From Ogataea parapolymorpha DL-1 (taxonomy: Eukaryota > Ascomycota > Pichiomycetes > Pichiales > Pichiaceae), in assembly GCF_000187245.1 (NCBI RefSeq), contig NC_027866.1:736411-800410 (forward strand): a stretch of DNA of 64,000 nucleotides, given 5' to 3'. Positions 1 to 10,559 of this stretch are shown piece by piece; within the stretch, counting starts at the first letter, position 1; every line of letters begins with the position of its first letter. Position numbers and translations under genes: made by a program. Below the pieces are notes generated by a model. The model was not told the DNA's origin, made no database searches, and worked only from the letters and a program-made list of their open reading frames with translations.

Positions 1-850
1 TGCCGATGTCAAGGGTGGCCTGCGTCTCTGGAGACCACGGGTGCCAAAGGAAATATACCAAAAAGTTGGAAAGGACAAGAAACTACAACAAACCGCATGG
101 ACTCTACGTAAAGTACGCAACGGAAATGAGCGCACTGATGTCCAAAGTATTAGCATCTGCTGGTCCCCAGACGCATCGGTGATTGCTATTGGCCAGGAGG
201 TGAGCATTAGCCTCATTGACGTGAACACGTTTGAAGAGACACCAGTTCAAATCCCATCTATCGCTGGCTCCAGGGTGCGGTGTCTGAACATTATAGATAA
301 ATATCTGGTGATACTTGCCAGAGACAGATTGGTTTCATTTGATCTGCTCACTTTCCAGACCACAGACCTTGCCGTGAAAGTCCACACACAGCCCGGAAGT
401 CGCAATCTGCTGGCTGTTGACCAAAACAGAGGAGTTTTCTGTGTTTGCGTGAATTATTACTCAAAGACCTATAATTTGAGATCACGAATTTTTGTGTTTG
501 AGCCAGCAAAATTACAACCGCTTTACGTTTCCGACCACGACACCGGTATATCTAGTGTGAGGTTTGCCTCTGGAATGTCGTCTTTTGTCATCGTTGATAC
601 GGACTCGCGCATAGGAATTTTGGGAGCAGGAGTTTCTTCTTTGCAAGAGCAGAGAGAGCTTGACCGCGCGTACGAACTCAGCACCCTTCTCAGCAACGCC
701 AAACAAATGGCTTCCATTAGGAAAACCGAGTCGGAAGCGGAGAACGAGAGAAAAGTGCTTAACTCGCAAATTTTCGAGCCGATCCTCGATAATTTGGAGG
801 GACTTCCTCTCGAGGCCTTATTTGATAGAGTGATGAAAATAATTGTGTAA
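1..850 (+). CDS. NAN1: U3 snoRNP/t-UTP WD-repeat protein Utp17 (Nan1), C-terminal part
   Basis: The gene is cut by the left edge; the reading frame is open from base 2 and there is no in-frame ATG near the edge. What remains is the last ~282 residues. It starts in a WD-repeat strand (GGLRLWRP), then shows further WD-type blades: a WT...RTDVQSISICWSPDASVIAIG block like that of WDR75/Utp17, then SRVRCLNII and TGISSVRFAS. It ends in a charged helix. In the Utp17/WDR75 family this protein belongs to the t-UTP subcomplex, which supports rDNA transcription and early 18S pre-rRNA processing in the nucleolus. COX16 follows 27 bp downstream on the same strand, so terminator and promoter must overlap. 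Family assignment rests on the WD pattern and the C-terminal layout; another nucleolar WD protein is possible. Confidence 0.7.
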   Translation, partial: ADVKGGLRLWRPRVPKEIYQKVGKDKKLQQTAWTLRKVRNGNERTDVQSISICWSPDASVIAIGQEVSISLIDVNTFEETPVQIPSIAGSRVRCLNIIDKYLVILARDRLVSFDLLTFQTTDLAVKVHTQPGSRNLLAVDQNRGVFCVCVNYYSKTYNLRSRIFVFEPAKLQPLYVSDHDTGISSVRFASGMSSFVIVDTDSRIGILGAGVSSLQEQRELDRAYELSTLLSNAKQMASIRKTESEAENERKVLNSQIFEPILDNLEGLPLEALFDRVMKIIV

Positions 851-877
851 ATCAATAAAAAATTATATTTTAACATT

Positions 878-1243
878 ATGGGCACCTTCGACAATAAGAC
901 ATTTCGCTCCAAGCGACAACAGGCAGAATACGAACGCTCTTTCATAGGCCGCTATCAAGCCCTAATCAAGAAGAACTCATTTTTGTATCTCGGTCTTCCG
1001 ATGATGTTGTCTGTGGCCTTTGGTTCGGTGATTCTCTCCAAATTTACGGCATTGCGTTACGAGCAAAGGGATGAGAAAGTGAAAGAACTTGACGAGCAAC
1101 AAGCACTTGACCTTGCCACTAAAAAGCGGAAAGTTGATATTAAAGAAGAATACTACAAACTTCAAGGCCTTCTGGATGAGCACGAGAATTGGGAACCCAA
1201 GAGAGTCGAAAGACTTCCTGGGGAATCTGAAAATGTGTTTTGA
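878..1243 (+). CDS. COX16: Cytochrome c oxidase assembly protein Cox16
   Basis: A 121-residue protein of the size and layout of yeast Cox16. It has a basic N-terminus (NKTFRSKRQQAEYERSF), one transmembrane segment at about residues 36-54 (FLYLGLPMMLSVAFGSVIL), then a charged helix with the family signature around RYEQRDEKV and a conserved tail containing IKEEYYKLQ and ENWEPKRVERLPGE. Cox16 sits in the mitochondrial inner membrane and takes part in cytochrome c oxidase assembly, around maturation of Cox1/Cox2. The ATG at 878 follows an AT-rich leader of only 27 bp after the Utp17 stop codon. No cleavable presequence is obvious. Confidence 0.92.
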   Translation: MGTFDNKTFRSKRQQAEYERSFIGRYQALIKKNSFLYLGLPMMLSVAFGSVILSKFTALRYEQRDEKVKELDEQQALDLATKKRKVDIKEEYYKLQGLLDEHENWEPKRVERLPGESENVF

Positions 1244-1311
1244 GGCAGTGTAGATTTTTTCCCAATGCTAGGAAATAAAAAAAACGAAAAAAAAAAACCA
1301 AGACAGATCAA

Positions 1312-1755
1312 ATGGTTTCGTTTTCGTGTGAGGTTTGCAACGATACAGTGGTCAAGAAGAAGCTGGCGGTGCATCAGAGACAATGTAATGGCGCATACTT
1401 TACATGTATTGATTGCAATACAACATTCTACAACAATGACCACAATAGTCATACCAGTTGTATAACCGAAGCTGAAAAATACGAGAAAGGCTGGAAAGCT
1501 CCTAAATTTGAGTCTGTTAAGAGCAAACAGGAACCTCGAGAACCTCAGTCGTCTGAACCTAAGAAAAAAGACAATAAGCAAAAATCAAAGACCAAGTCCG
1601 CCGAGCCATCGCTTGCATCGTTTGTTTCTGGGTCTGAATCGCTCTACAAAGTTCTCAAGAAAGCCCGCAAAGGACTCAAGAAAGACAAGTCCGAACTGCT
1701 TAAATCATTAAAAGTGCACAAGAACGCAGATGGCACCATCACCGTGTCCCTATGA
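1312..1755 (+). CDS. LYAR-type C2HC zinc-finger protein
   Basis: A 147-residue protein. Residues 1-50 form a double zinc-finger of the LYAR family: CEVC, then H..QC, then CIDC, then H..HTSC, with the family's FYNNDHNSHTSCI ending. A Lys/Glu/Ser-rich linker (about 60-100) follows, then a basic helical tail (KVLKKARKGLKKDKSELLKSLK). The closest S. cerevisiae counterpart I can name is the uncharacterised YCR087C-A. Mammalian LYAR is nucleolar and linked to pre-rRNA processing; a nucleolar role here is inference. The ATG at 1312 follows an A-rich stretch. It converges on CSM1 with 42 bp between stop codons. Confidence 0.8.
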   Translation: MVSFSCEVCNDTVVKKKLAVHQRQCNGAYFTCIDCNTTFYNNDHNSHTSCITEAEKYEKGWKAPKFESVKSKQEPREPQSSEPKKKDNKQKSKTKSAEPSLASFVSGSESLYKVLKKARKGLKKDKSELLKSLKVHKNADGTITVSL

Positions 1756-1797
1756 ATAGATAATTCCTCATGTAGAAATAAAATACACTGTATTTTT

Positions 1798-2853
1798 TCA
1801 TTCCACTTTCTTGTTGAGTGATCTTCCCAGCTTATTGTAGAAGTTATAAAGTGTATTGGATGGGAATGTCAAATTGTCCAGCAAGTAGTCCGGCAGAACT
1901 TTTTCAAGCTTGTTGAGATTCTCAGTCCACTCTTTGCGCTCTGACCCAGACTGGCTCTCCTCATGCTTCAGGATTGGAATGTAAACAATCTCTCCGGCCC
2001 CCGTCTTGCTGATCAAAAGTTGATAAATCAGAAAACAAGTCTCTCCCTGCTGCTTCATCTTGAATATCATGTTTTCAGAATCTTCAATATATTCCTGGCA
2101 TGTGAGACCTGTTAATAGCTCAGTGATCTCCAATTTTGTGCCCATAAGATCAAGTTCTGCCACCGCATTGTCAATTTGGGATTGGTTAGAGCCGCGTTTC
2201 GCGCTCAGCGACTCAATTTCGGAGCTTAAACGTGTATTTTCGCGTTTGAGAGACTCGATTTGTCGTTTTAATAGATCCGTCTCTTTTGAATTCTGCTTAT
2301 TCACCTGCAACGATTTGATACTTGTACGAAGTTTTTGGTTTTCTTTTGTCAGGTTGTTGATTAGTGTCTCACTAGTCTGTTGCTTTCGTTCTGATAGCTT
2401 TTTGTACTCCTGAAACATTCTTTCGGTTTTCGACGTAGTAAGATCGTTGAGAATACTCGTAAGCGTCTTCAAGTCCTTACGCTGAACCAATTGGGACACC
2501 GCAGTCTCAGAAGGTAGCTTGAATTCTTGACGCGTCTTTGTAGGAGAAAGCAAAGTGGAACGCTCCGGACTATCAAATAGACGCTTTGATGGTGTCATCA
2601 ATGGATTTTCTAGTCCAGGAATAGGTGAGAGTGCTTTTTTGTCTACTGAATTTTTGTTATCCTCGCTTTGCGGTTCCTGATTTTCTTTCTGATCCTGACT
2701 AGCGCTAGGATTATCTATTCCGACATCATTTCCGTTGACTTCAGCCTCAGGCACAAGTTTTCCCGTCTCATTATCGTCCTTCTCCACAGACTTAGCTCTA
2801 GTGGTGCGTTTATTGGGTAATTCAGCGCGCTTTGCTGTCCTCTTCCTTGGCAT
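1798..2853 (-). CDS. CSM1: Monopolin subunit Csm1-like (Pcs1 family)
   Basis: A 351-residue protein from the ATG at 2853; the open frame runs further upstream but without a better ATG. Residues 1-110 are basic then acidic and Ser-rich, and look disordered. About 120-235 is a long coiled coil (QEYKKLSERKQQTSETLINNLTKENQKLRTS...). About 240-340 is the globular Csm1 C-terminal domain, recognisable by LLTGLTCQEY, the hydrophobic strand around ENMIFKMKQQ and the conserved FLIYQLLISK. Csm1 dimers form the core of monopolin, which crosslinks kinetochores in meiosis I and acts at rDNA. The N-terminal extension makes it longer than S. cerevisiae Csm1 (190 aa), closer to the Pcs1 layout. Confidence 0.85.
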   Translation of the reverse strand: MPRKRTAKRAELPNKRTTRAKSVEKDDNETGKLVPEAEVNGNDVGIDNPSASQDQKENQEPQSEDNKNSVDKKALSPIPGLENPLMTPSKRLFDSPERSTLLSPTKTRQEFKLPSETAVSQLVQRKDLKTLTSILNDLTTSKTERMFQEYKKLSERKQQTSETLINNLTKENQKLRTSIKSLQVNKQNSKETDLLKRQIESLKRENTRLSSEIESLSAKRGSNQSQIDNAVAELDLMGTKLEITELLTGLTCQEYIEDSENMIFKMKQQGETCFLIYQLLISKTGAGEIVYIPILKHEESQSGSERKEWTENLNKLEKVLPDYLLDNLTFPSNTLYNFYNKLGRSLNKKVE

Positions 2854-2932
2854 GACGCGTATCAAAACAAAACAAAAATTATTTACATACTTTTTTATCA
2901 ACGCATCTTTGCACCTCCCCTAGCTTGTCACA

Positions 2933-3553
2933 CTATGTCAGGGTTGACCACCATGCTTCTGTGATGATACCTGCCTCGGTCTTGAACTTCATCACAACGC
3001 CATAGGACGCCGAAATAGTGGCCATCAAAGCCAGCTCGCGACTGAGAAATGAGGTGTGGAATTGATCGTCTCTGTGAACGACATCTCTGTACATCTCGTA
3101 CACCACTTTCGTCCAGAATAGCACAAACCCCACAACGTAGAATATTAACGGTGGGGTCGACACAATTGACACCATCATCAGCGTCACATTGTATAATATG
3201 TGTATTTGCAGGATGACGTACTGAGAAAAAGATCTCAGCCCGTCCAATGGGGGTCCCATCAGATAGATGATGAGTCGTTTCCAGCGAGGTATGTCCTTGA
3301 CTTCATTTATATGAACAGTTTCTACCTGATTATCTCCTAGGAGGTATGAGTATATCCGTTTCCGGATTTGGTCGATGGTGTGTTGAGGGGGCAGCATTGA
3401 AGCGGATATAATTTCCAGGGCTCTGGCAAGTCTTTCCTCCTGCTCCTTATCTCTTTCTTGAGTCACGACTAGACCCCTTGCAACTGTAGCATGTGTGTTA
3501 GCTGTGTTTGGTGGCCCTGGTGGAGGGCTGTATGTCACGGAACGATGGCTCAT
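2933..3553 (-). CDS. Predicted membrane protein of unknown function
   Basis: 206 residues. I do not recognise the family. The N-terminal 40 residues are Pro/Ser-rich and polar (SPPPGPPNTAN). A helix with PPQHTIDQIRKRIYSYLL follows, then KDIPRWKRLIIYLMGPP, which looks like an amphipathic in-plane segment. Hydrophobic stretches lie at about 114-130 (YVILQIHILYNVTLMMV) and 133-152 (STPPLIFYVVGFVLFWTKVVY), a likely hairpin or two membrane passes. The tail (FHTSFLSRELALMATISASYGVVMKFKTEAG) is mildly hydrophobic. It lies head-to-head with the beta-mannosyltransferase gene, start codons 313 bp apart, and 79 bp behind the CSM1 start. Confidence 0.6.
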   Translation of the reverse strand: MSHRSVTYSPPPGPPNTANTHATVARGLVVTQERDKEQEERLARALEIISASMLPPQHTIDQIRKRIYSYLLGDNQVETVHINEVKDIPRWKRLIIYLMGPPLDGLRSFSQYVILQIHILYNVTLMMVSIVSTPPLIFYVVGFVLFWTKVVYEMYRDVVHRDDQFHTSFLSRELALMATISASYGVVMKFKTEAGIITEAWWSTLT

Positions 3554-3866
3554 CGAGACAAAAAAGGGTATACGGTTTGCCGCTGAGATGAAAAATCACA
3601 GCAGCAAATTATTTGCGCCCGTCATTGTGCAGCTTAATTATCCAAATGGCGCACACGACAGTTTACTAATAGGAGGCGCGCGTTTTAGTTTGATATAGAC
3701 GTGCACCCGATCCTTCTTCGACTCAGACCCTTTTTTCGAAAATAAAAATTGATCTTCCATCCGTACACCGTAAGGTATCGCGACCTGACGAATTTCATAA
3801 AAACAAAAGGTTGTTGCAGAGGAACTTCCTGGGAGATATTCAACAGCATTTCCAAGACTACCAAGA
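3554..3866. promoter_or_regulatory. Divergent intergenic region, unknown membrane gene / beta-mannosyltransferase
   Basis: 313 bp between two start codons. It has a T-rich run near 3731-3736 and a pyrimidine-rich block near 3710-3735. I see no TATA box or named factor site I would defend. Confidence 0.4.
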
Positions 3867-5843
3867 ATGGCGTTTCCCTTTCTTCGGTCTCGGTCAAGAT
3901 ACCGGCTATACATCCTGCTGGCCGTGTTTGTGTTTCTGACGTACTACTACTGGCCTGTTAGCCAGATAGAACAGTTGTCTGATTCCGTGCACAGATCGAC
4001 TGTTCAGAGTAGCGGTGGATACGCCTCAAATTCTCCTGAGCAGCTGGAAGAGGAAGAAGACACACGAATTTATCGCGTCAGTACGGAGCCCTTACGCGTT
4101 AACTTCAACCCTGACACGAACGAGCTGGAGGTCCCAAAAATCATAGAGATCGACTCGGTGAACGAGGCACTGAGCTCCTTGAACCTGAAACCATTACAGG
4201 AAAATAAGGATCCCCAGAAGCCTGCGCAATCTTTGGACAAGGTGAACTTACTGAGCGAGTTTATTGCCAGCATGAATTACAAGCCTCTTCAGTCAGTGAA
4301 GGGTTTCATCGGCAACATTGATGTGCCGTCTACCTCTAACTATTACGATCTTTCATGCCCGGACATTATTTACAGGCCTAAAGAAAAACGGAACATTGAA
4401 TTTTCCGAGCCTATACTCTTGAAAGACGACCTAGCTAGTGCTCGTGAATCCTTGCTGTCAACAGAATACAAAAATCTCATCACCATGGGTGACAAAGTCG
4501 GCAGCCGTGTGGCTGAAAATTGGCGTCAATTTTCCGGAGCGTCCGTGTGGCTTCCTGACGAGGAGTGCCACATGATGGCTAGCCGTATGATATATGCACC
4601 AAACTCCAAAAGTAACCCGGTGGCTTCGTTTATCAGGCTTCAATTGTTTGACGCCAACTGGAAAGAGATTACGGGTAGACGGATCAGATATATCGATATC
4701 ACGAAACAGGAGATCGATAATGTTTTGAGAGAATACAACGACGCGCAAGACGAATCGTTGCTGGACAAGATCTCGATAAAGTTCCCTACTGTTCTGGATA
4801 TTCCATTTGATCCAAAGGTGAATACTAAAGAATTACTCGGTCCTGAAGACCCACGCATTTTGTTCAAAGACGGCGAGTATGTTCAGGAGCCGGTCATCTT
4901 CTTCAATATGCTGGACAACGGCAAACGTACCATGCATGCAGTTTTCCCGCTAAGAAAGCCAAATCCAAAGACTCAAAAACGCGATCTTGTGAACTTCAAA
5001 ATATCAGGAATTGCTGCGTCCAGAACCCTCTCCACGGAGAAAAATTGGGCTCCCTTTTTCGACTCGATCCGGATTGGAGATTCCTCGAAAACTAAAGGCT
5101 ACGTTCAATTCCTGTACACGGTCGATCCTCTCGTTGTGTTCCGTTGTAGCCTGGACAATGGTAAATGTGAGAAATTACAGGACAACATATATTATTCTTC
5201 CTTTGCTGAAAATGCCCTGGGATTCATCCGCGGTGGTACAGAGTTAATACCCGTGCCAAGACAGATTTTACAGAAACATACCACTGGCAACGCAGAAAGC
5301 AGGCTTCAAATGTGGGTTGGATTTGTGAAAACTCACATCAACAACTGTGGGTGCGGAGATACCACTTATAGACCAAGCTTGATAGTGTTGACCAAAGAGG
5401 ATGGCGTTTTCCGCGTTGATCTAATGACCGATAGTATCGACTTTGACATGGATGTTTTAGCATGGGATGAGAAGGACACCAGGTGCGGAAGCGGACCCAA
5501 TGTGCTTACGCCAAATGGTATTTCGTTCTGGAACATTAAGCATCCAGAGGACAGTTCTGGCAAATCAGAGGACGTGCCGCAAGGACTATACAAGGACTAC
5601 ATGGGTCTTACAATTAGCGAGTCTGACGCGAACATCAAGATCGTGTTTTTGCGCAACGTGTTAAACTACATTCTCGGAATACATGGCATTGGCAAGCACA
5701 ATCTCGGAGAGTATGAGCTCAATGAAGGGGTTTCCGAACGCACAAGAAAAGTGAGCGATTGCATGCTTGAGGCTTCGTACAGTTACTGCAAGGCCTACGC
5801 CAGGAAAAAGTCTGCTGTGAAGGACAAGGGCAATAATATATAA
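3867..5843 (+). CDS. Beta-1,2-mannosyltransferase of the BMT (GT91) family
   Basis: 658 residues. It is a type II Golgi protein: a short basic cytosolic tail (RSRSRYR), one signal anchor at about residues 14-29 (LYILLAVFVFLTYYYW), an acidic stem to about 150, then the catalytic domain. Family blocks visible are ASVWLPDEECHMMASRMIYAP (about 225-245), GPEDPRILF (about 323-331) and GFVKTHINNCGCGD (about 484). Enzymes of this family, known from Candida and Komagataella, add beta-1,2-linked mannose to N-glycans or cell-wall phosphopeptidomannan. The family is absent from S. cerevisiae, so its presence helps place the organism. I cannot assign which BMT paralogue it is or its acceptor. Confidence 0.88.
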   Translation: MAFPFLRSRSRYRLYILLAVFVFLTYYYWPVSQIEQLSDSVHRSTVQSSGGYASNSPEQLEEEEDTRIYRVSTEPLRVNFNPDTNELEVPKIIEIDSVNEALSSLNLKPLQENKDPQKPAQSLDKVNLLSEFIASMNYKPLQSVKGFIGNIDVPSTSNYYDLSCPDIIYRPKEKRNIEFSEPILLKDDLASARESLLSTEYKNLITMGDKVGSRVAENWRQFSGASVWLPDEECHMMASRMIYAPNSKSNPVASFIRLQLFDANWKEITGRRIRYIDITKQEIDNVLREYNDAQDESLLDKISIKFPTVLDIPFDPKVNTKELLGPEDPRILFKDGEYVQEPVIFFNMLDNGKRTMHAVFPLRKPNPKTQKRDLVNFKISGIAASRTLSTEKNWAPFFDSIRIGDSSKTKGYVQFLYTVDPLVVFRCSLDNGKCEKLQDNIYYSSFAENALGFIRGGTELIPVPRQILQKHTTGNAESRLQMWVGFVKTHINNCGCGDTTYRPSLIVLTKEDGVFRVDLMTDSIDFDMDVLAWDEKDTRCGSGPNVLTPNGISFWNIKHPEDSSGKSEDVPQGLYKDYMGLTISESDANIKIVFLRNVLNYILGIHGIGKHNLGEYELNEGVSERTRKVSDCMLEASYSYCKAYARKKSAVKDKGNNI

Positions 5844-5949
5844 ACGTATTGGACTATTGGTAATATTCACTTTTTAATTGGCCTACTGCAGCTGGAAAAT
5901 TTTCAAATTAATTTTGACTAATATTTTTCAGTGATTTATTTGTTTGATC

Positions 5950-7713
5950 ATGTTAAAACATATCTCCCATGTGCCGAGCACATTCTCGCGCCGACAGTTT
6001 AGCTCGCAAGCTACTGCGCTCGAGAAGTTTAACAAGTACTCCTCGATCCTGACTAGCTCAAAGTCTCAGGGTGCTTCGCAAGCCATGTTGTACGCTACGG
6101 GGTTCAAAGATGATGATTTCTCCAAGGCACAGGTCGGAGTCGGTTCTGTTTGGTGGACGGGAAACCCGTGCAACATCCATCTGATGGACCTAAACAACCG
6201 ATGCAGTGAGTCTGTTAACAAGGCCGGCTTGAAAGCCATGCAGTTCAACACCATTGGTGTCTCGGACGGTATCAGTATGGGTACCACCGGTATGCGTTAC
6301 TCACTGCAAAGTCGTGAAGTTATTGCCGATTCCTTTGAAACCATGATAATGGCCCAACACTATGACGCCTGTATCGGTATTCCATCTTGTGACAAGAACA
6401 TGCCTGGTGTTCTTATTGGCTTTGCTAGACACAACAGACCGTCCATCATGGTGTACGGTGGTACAATTCTTCCAGGTTCAGGAACCTGCTCAGGCGTTCC
6501 AGAGCAGCTTGACGTTGTGTCTGCTTTCCAGTCGTACGGACAGTATTTGAGCAAAACCATAAACGAAGAACAAAGAAAGGATATCGTGCGGCACGCTTGT
6601 CCCGGTCCAGGATCTTGTGGTGGTATGTACACTGCCAACACCATGGCCTCTGCTGCAGAAGTGATGGGTATGTCTCTTCCAGGCTCTTCTTCTGCCCCTG
6701 CCGTGTCGAAAGAGAAGATGATCGAGTGCGACAACATTGGAGAGTCTATGAAGACTCTGCTCCGTTCAGGATTGACTCCTCTGGACATCATGACCAGACC
6801 TGCGTTTGAAAACGCTATTGCATACGTGATTGCCACCGGAGGGTCTACCAATGCTGTCTTGCATCTGCTGGCTATTGCCAATTCCGCTAATGTCGACCTC
6901 ACAATCGATGACTTCCAGGCCATTTCGGAAAAGACCCCATTGCTCGGAGACTTCAAGCCTTCTGGAAAATACGTGATGGCCGACTTGCAGAAGTTCGGTG
7001 GAACTCCTGCTGTGATGAAGTATCTGCTGAAAGAGGGCATTTTGAATGGTGATGTTCCAACTGTCACTGGTAAAACTATGAAGGAGAATTTGGAGAAATT
7101 CCCGGAGCTTCCTGTTGACCAGGATATCATCCGTCCAGTTTCCAACCCAATCAAGCCAAGAGGACACTTGCAGATCCTGAAAGGATCGCTTGCCCCTGGT
7201 GGAGCTGTTGCTAAGATCACTGGTAAGGAGGGAACCTACTTCAAAGGAAAGGCTAGAGTGTTTGAGGAAGAGCAAGGATTTATCGAGGCTCTTGAGCGTG
7301 GGGAAATCAAGAAGGGCGAAAAAACCGTCTGTGTGATCCGTAACGAGGGCCCTAAGGGAGGTCCAGGTATGCCAGAAATGCTGAAGCCTTCATCTGCTCT
7401 AATGGGTTACGGTCTTGGTAAGGATGTTGCGCTGCTGACAGACGGACGTTTCTCTGGTGGATCGCACGGATTCTTAATTGGACATATTGTCCCAGAAGCT
7501 GTTGAGGGAGGACCAATCGGACTGGTCAAGGATGGAGATATCATTGTCATCGACTCAGACAACAACTCCATCGACATCCTGGTGTCAGAAGAGGAGCTCG
7601 CGGAGAGAAGAAAGCACTGGAAACGTCCTGCGCCAAGATACACGAGGGGCACTCTGCACAAATACTCGAAGCTTGTTTCCGACGCCTCCAAGGGATGTGT
7701 CACCGACCTTTAA
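5950..7713 (+). CDS. ILV3: Mitochondrial dihydroxy-acid dehydratase
   Basis: 587 residues from the ATG at 5950. The N-terminus ([18 protein letters not shown]) is Arg/Ser-rich without acid residues, a mitochondrial presequence. The enzyme dehydrates 2,3-dihydroxy-isovalerate and 2,3-dihydroxy-3-methylvalerate, the third step of valine and isoleucine synthesis. The iron-sulfur ligands fit the family: Cys74 in GNPCNIHL, Cys147 in PSCDKNMPG, Cys223 in [14 protein letters not shown]. The C-terminal [17 protein letters not shown] block is intact. A TGACTAA element at 5915-5921, 29 bp upstream of the ATG, resembles a Gcn4/AP-1 site, which would fit amino-acid control; that is inference from one match. 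Confidence 0.96.
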   Translation: MLKHISHVPSTFSRRQFSSQATALEKFNKYSSILTSSKSQGASQAMLYATGFKDDDFSKAQVGVGSVWWTGNPCNIHLMDLNNRCSESVNKAGLKAMQFNTIGVSDGISMGTTGMRYSLQSREVIADSFETMIMAQHYDACIGIPSCDKNMPGVLIGFARHNRPSIMVYGGTILPGSGTCSGVPEQLDVVSAFQSYGQYLSKTINEEQRKDIVRHACPGPGSCGGMYTANTMASAAEVMGMSLPGSSSAPAVSKEKMIECDNIGESMKTLLRSGLTPLDIMTRPAFENAIAYVIATGGSTNAVLHLLAIANSANVDLTIDDFQAISEKTPLLGDFKPSGKYVMADLQKFGGTPAVMKYLLKEGILNGDVPTVTGKTMKENLEKFPELPVDQDIIRPVSNPIKPRGHLQILKGSLAPGGAVAKITGKEGTYFKGKARVFEEEQGFIEALERGEIKKGEKTVCVIRNEGPKGGPGMPEMLKPSSALMGYGLGKDVALLTDGRFSGGSHGFLIGHIVPEAVEGGPIGLVKDGDIIVIDSDNNSIDILVSEEELAERRKHWKRPAPRYTRGTLHKYSKLVSDASKGCVTDL

Positions 7714-7847
7714 TAGAGGAGCATGCTTTACTGTTCTAGAACGAACATTAAACTTTTACATTTATTTATTGCAAACTATATATCCCGAAGGAATAGTTGA
7801 GAATAAGATCTAATCAAGGCTGTGTAATTATCTTTATAATTTTGTTT

Positions 7848-10559
7848 ATGTCAAGCGAGCGAATAAACGAGGGAGAATCCACTCTCGACACCTCTGTCCC
7901 GCCCCAATTGGACGTACCTGATAGGCAGGATGATATTTCGAATACAAGTTTGCCTCCCGTGACAACAAAGCCCCGCAAAATCACGTTGACTAAATATACT
8001 ATCTACGTTACCACGCAAAGAATGTACATAGTTGGCAGCAATGGCCGCGAAACAGTGTTTAGGATCATGGAAATTGATCTCACCTCTGGGGATAAGCTGA
8101 TTATCATGGAAGACAATGTATACTTTACCAGAAACGAGATTATGGACGTTCTCAACGGACTGGAAGAGAGCAGCGAGGGCGGTCTCAGCAAAAAGATTAC
8201 TGCTGTGGGACTGCTGGGGTTTATAAAATTCACGAAGCACTACTATCTGTGTGTGGTGACAAAAAGACGGCCAGTGGCGATACTTGGAGGATACTATCTG
8301 TACCACATTGATGCTACCGAGCTAATTCCCGTTGCCAGCAACCCTAAGCGGCCAGATCGAAACTCGGAAGAAGCACGCTACATCTCTACGTTTCAAAATA
8401 TCGACCTTGGAAAGACGTTCTACTACAGCTACAATTACGATCTTACCAACACGCTGCAGGTCAATTTTCTGAAGAATAAAAGGCAGTCGCTAGGTCTGAA
8501 CAAACAGGACCTTGCCAAAACATTCGAGTACCACGATCGCTTTGTGTGGAACTCGTTTTTGCTGAAGCCTGTTTTCAAGACGTTTGACCGTGTGTACGAC
8601 TGGTTCCAGCCGATCATTCACGGTTTTATTGACCAGGTGAATATTTCGATTTTTGACGTTCAGGTATATGTCACCCTTATAGCCCGCAGATCACACCATT
8701 TTGCAGGAGCCAGGTTTTTCAAGAGAGGAGTGAACGATCGTGGAGACGTGGCCAATGAAGTGGAGACGGAGCAGATTGTTAGCGACATGCTCACTACTTC
8801 TTTCCATGATCCGGAGGGTGGATTCTACAATAATCCTCGGTACACCTCGTTTGTGCAACATAGAGGATCGATTCCGCTTTCGTGGTCTCAAGAAACTGCG
8901 CCAAACATACGAATGACGAAGCCCCCAATCGAGATCAACGTCGTCGACCCTTTCTATTCAGCATCCGCACTCCATTTTGATAATCTGTTTAAACGGTACG
9001 GAGCACCAGTGCAGATTCTCAATTTGATCAAACAACGAGAAAAGACAGCAAGAGAGACAAAACTACTGCGCGCTTTCGAAGATTGCATAGAGTACCTGAA
9101 CCAGTTTCTTCCTGAAAAGAAGAAAATCGACTATACGGCCTGGGATATGTCCAGAGCGTCGAAAAACCGGGGTCAGGACGTTATCGAGTGGCTCGAAAAT
9201 TACAGTGCAAAAACCCTAGAAACAACAGGTTTCTTCCACAACGGAAAAACGCTTGCACAGACTAAATTACAGCAAGGCATATGCCGTACTAATTGCATTG
9301 ATTGCCTGGACAGAACTAATACAGCGCAATTTGTGATTGGTAAAAGAGCGCTCGGTCACCAGTTGCATGCCTTGGGGCTTATAAAGGAAAAATACTTGGA
9401 GTACGACTCTGACGCAATCAACATTTTGACCGAAATGTTTCACGACCATGGAGACACAATCGCTTTGCAGTACGGGGGCTCACATCTTGTCAACACTCTG
9501 CAAACTTACAGAAAAATCAACCAATGGACTTCGCACTCGCGCGATATGATTGAGAGTGTGAAACGGTTTTACAGTAACTCGTTTGTTGACGCGCAACGCC
9601 AGGAAGCCATAAATTTGTTCTTGGGTAATTATGTCTACGAGAAAGGACTCCCAATGCTTTGGGACCTAAACACTGATTACTATCTGCACAATGACTATTA
9701 TGGAGTTCTTCTAAATTACAAACCAAGTTATACACATTGGTATTCAGACTGCCATCTTGAAGCCCCTGACTGCGGCAAGGATGATGGACTTATCGTGCCG
9801 AAAATCGACCCTTATCCAGGATGTTTCGACAACTATTGGAACATAAAGTACGTTCCCCGGGAGCTAACTAGCTTCAGCCAATTATTTGAATTTAACATGA
9901 ATTCAACTCTTAGATTCAACGACGAACAACCAAAGGACGCTTCCTCCGTGGTTTCAACACAATCAACAATGAATAAGGTCAAAGAGACGAAGAACAAAGC
10001 AAAGCAGCGGATTCAGAAGCTAGCCTTGACGGAAAAAAATAGCATTTCCAACTTTTCGGAGTACGAATATGAGGGATATGTGTCGCCGTTCAAGTCAAGA
10101 AAGCCACACCGGGAACTCCATTTCTTTGATCTGGAAGATATGGGTAATAACACGCAACCTCTCGAGTCCATAGAGCCAGAGTCCGAAGATCTTTTGGAGT
10201 TTTACCGTCATCAGTTCGAGCAACTGAGGTTGTCGGACCAACAGCGAGCAACTCGAATCGACAAGATCAACGAGGCAGTTGAAGACCTCATTCTTCCGAG
10301 AAAGGAGCTCCCAGTTGTTGACCTCACAACTAATGAGCTTCTCGGTGTATCGGATAGTGATTCACTATTTGATACCGTAAGTGTCGCGACGGGAAGCACC
10401 GATTTCGAAGTGGCTTGCCAACAATACTCCAATCGAACTCCAGTGCTGTCCGTTGAAAATCAACAGTGCTACGAGAAGTGTGTGAACCTTGACTTGCGGG
10501 TAAACGATGAGCTGACGTTTGATGATGTTTTGGATACAAGCTCGAAAGTGGACTTTTAA
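7848..10559 (+). CDS. FIG4: Phosphatidylinositol 3,5-bisphosphate phosphatase Fig4
   Basis: 903 residues from the ATG at 7848; upstream in-frame sequence lacks an ATG. It carries a full Sac domain. The phosphatase motif CX5R is at Cys483-Arg489 ([14 protein letters not shown]), and the N-terminal half has the expected [19 protein letters not shown] block. Fig4 dephosphorylates PI(3,5)P2 and, with Vac14, scaffolds the Fab1 kinase complex on the vacuole/endosome membrane. The C-terminal 200 residues are polar and acidic with the [18 protein letters not shown] patch. The stop codon overlaps that of the convergent RRP40 by four bases. Confidence 0.95.
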   Translation: MSSERINEGESTLDTSVPPQLDVPDRQDDISNTSLPPVTTKPRKITLTKYTIYVTTQRMYIVGSNGRETVFRIMEIDLTSGDKLIIMEDNVYFTRNEIMDVLNGLEESSEGGLSKKITAVGLLGFIKFTKHYYLCVVTKRRPVAILGGYYLYHIDATELIPVASNPKRPDRNSEEARYISTFQNIDLGKTFYYSYNYDLTNTLQVNFLKNKRQSLGLNKQDLAKTFEYHDRFVWNSFLLKPVFKTFDRVYDWFQPIIHGFIDQVNISIFDVQVYVTLIARRSHHFAGARFFKRGVNDRGDVANEVETEQIVSDMLTTSFHDPEGGFYNNPRYTSFVQHRGSIPLSWSQETAPNIRMTKPPIEINVVDPFYSASALHFDNLFKRYGAPVQILNLIKQREKTARETKLLRAFEDCIEYLNQFLPEKKKIDYTAWDMSRASKNRGQDVIEWLENYSAKTLETTGFFHNGKTLAQTKLQQGICRTNCIDCLDRTNTAQFVIGKRALGHQLHALGLIKEKYLEYDSDAINILTEMFHDHGDTIALQYGGSHLVNTLQTYRKINQWTSHSRDMIESVKRFYSNSFVDAQRQEAINLFLGNYVYEKGLPMLWDLNTDYYLHNDYYGVLLNYKPSYTHWYSDCHLEAPDCGKDDGLIVPKIDPYPGCFDNYWNIKYVPRELTSFSQLFEFNMNSTLRFNDEQPKDASSVVSTQSTMNKVKETKNKAKQRIQKLALTEKNSISNFSEYEYEGYVSPFKSRKPHRELHFFDLEDMGNNTQPLESIEPESEDLLEFYRHQFEQLRLSDQQRATRIDKINEAVEDLILPRKELPVVDLTTNELLGVSDSDSLFDTVSVATGSTDFEVACQQYSNRTPVLSVENQQCYEKCVNLDLRVNDELTFDDVLDTSSKVDF

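Noticed and set aside
5860..5931. Possible 5' UTR intron of ILV3 (GACTAATATTTTTCAG near 5914-5931)
   Set aside because: The 3' half resembles the QCR8 branch/acceptor, but the only nearby donor (GTAATA) is poor and no exon would gain coding sequence.
6360..7220. 286-codon open frame on the minus strand inside ILV3
   Set aside because: It is antisense to a perfectly conserved enzyme gene with strong codon bias; such long shadows are common there. No family similarity in its reading.
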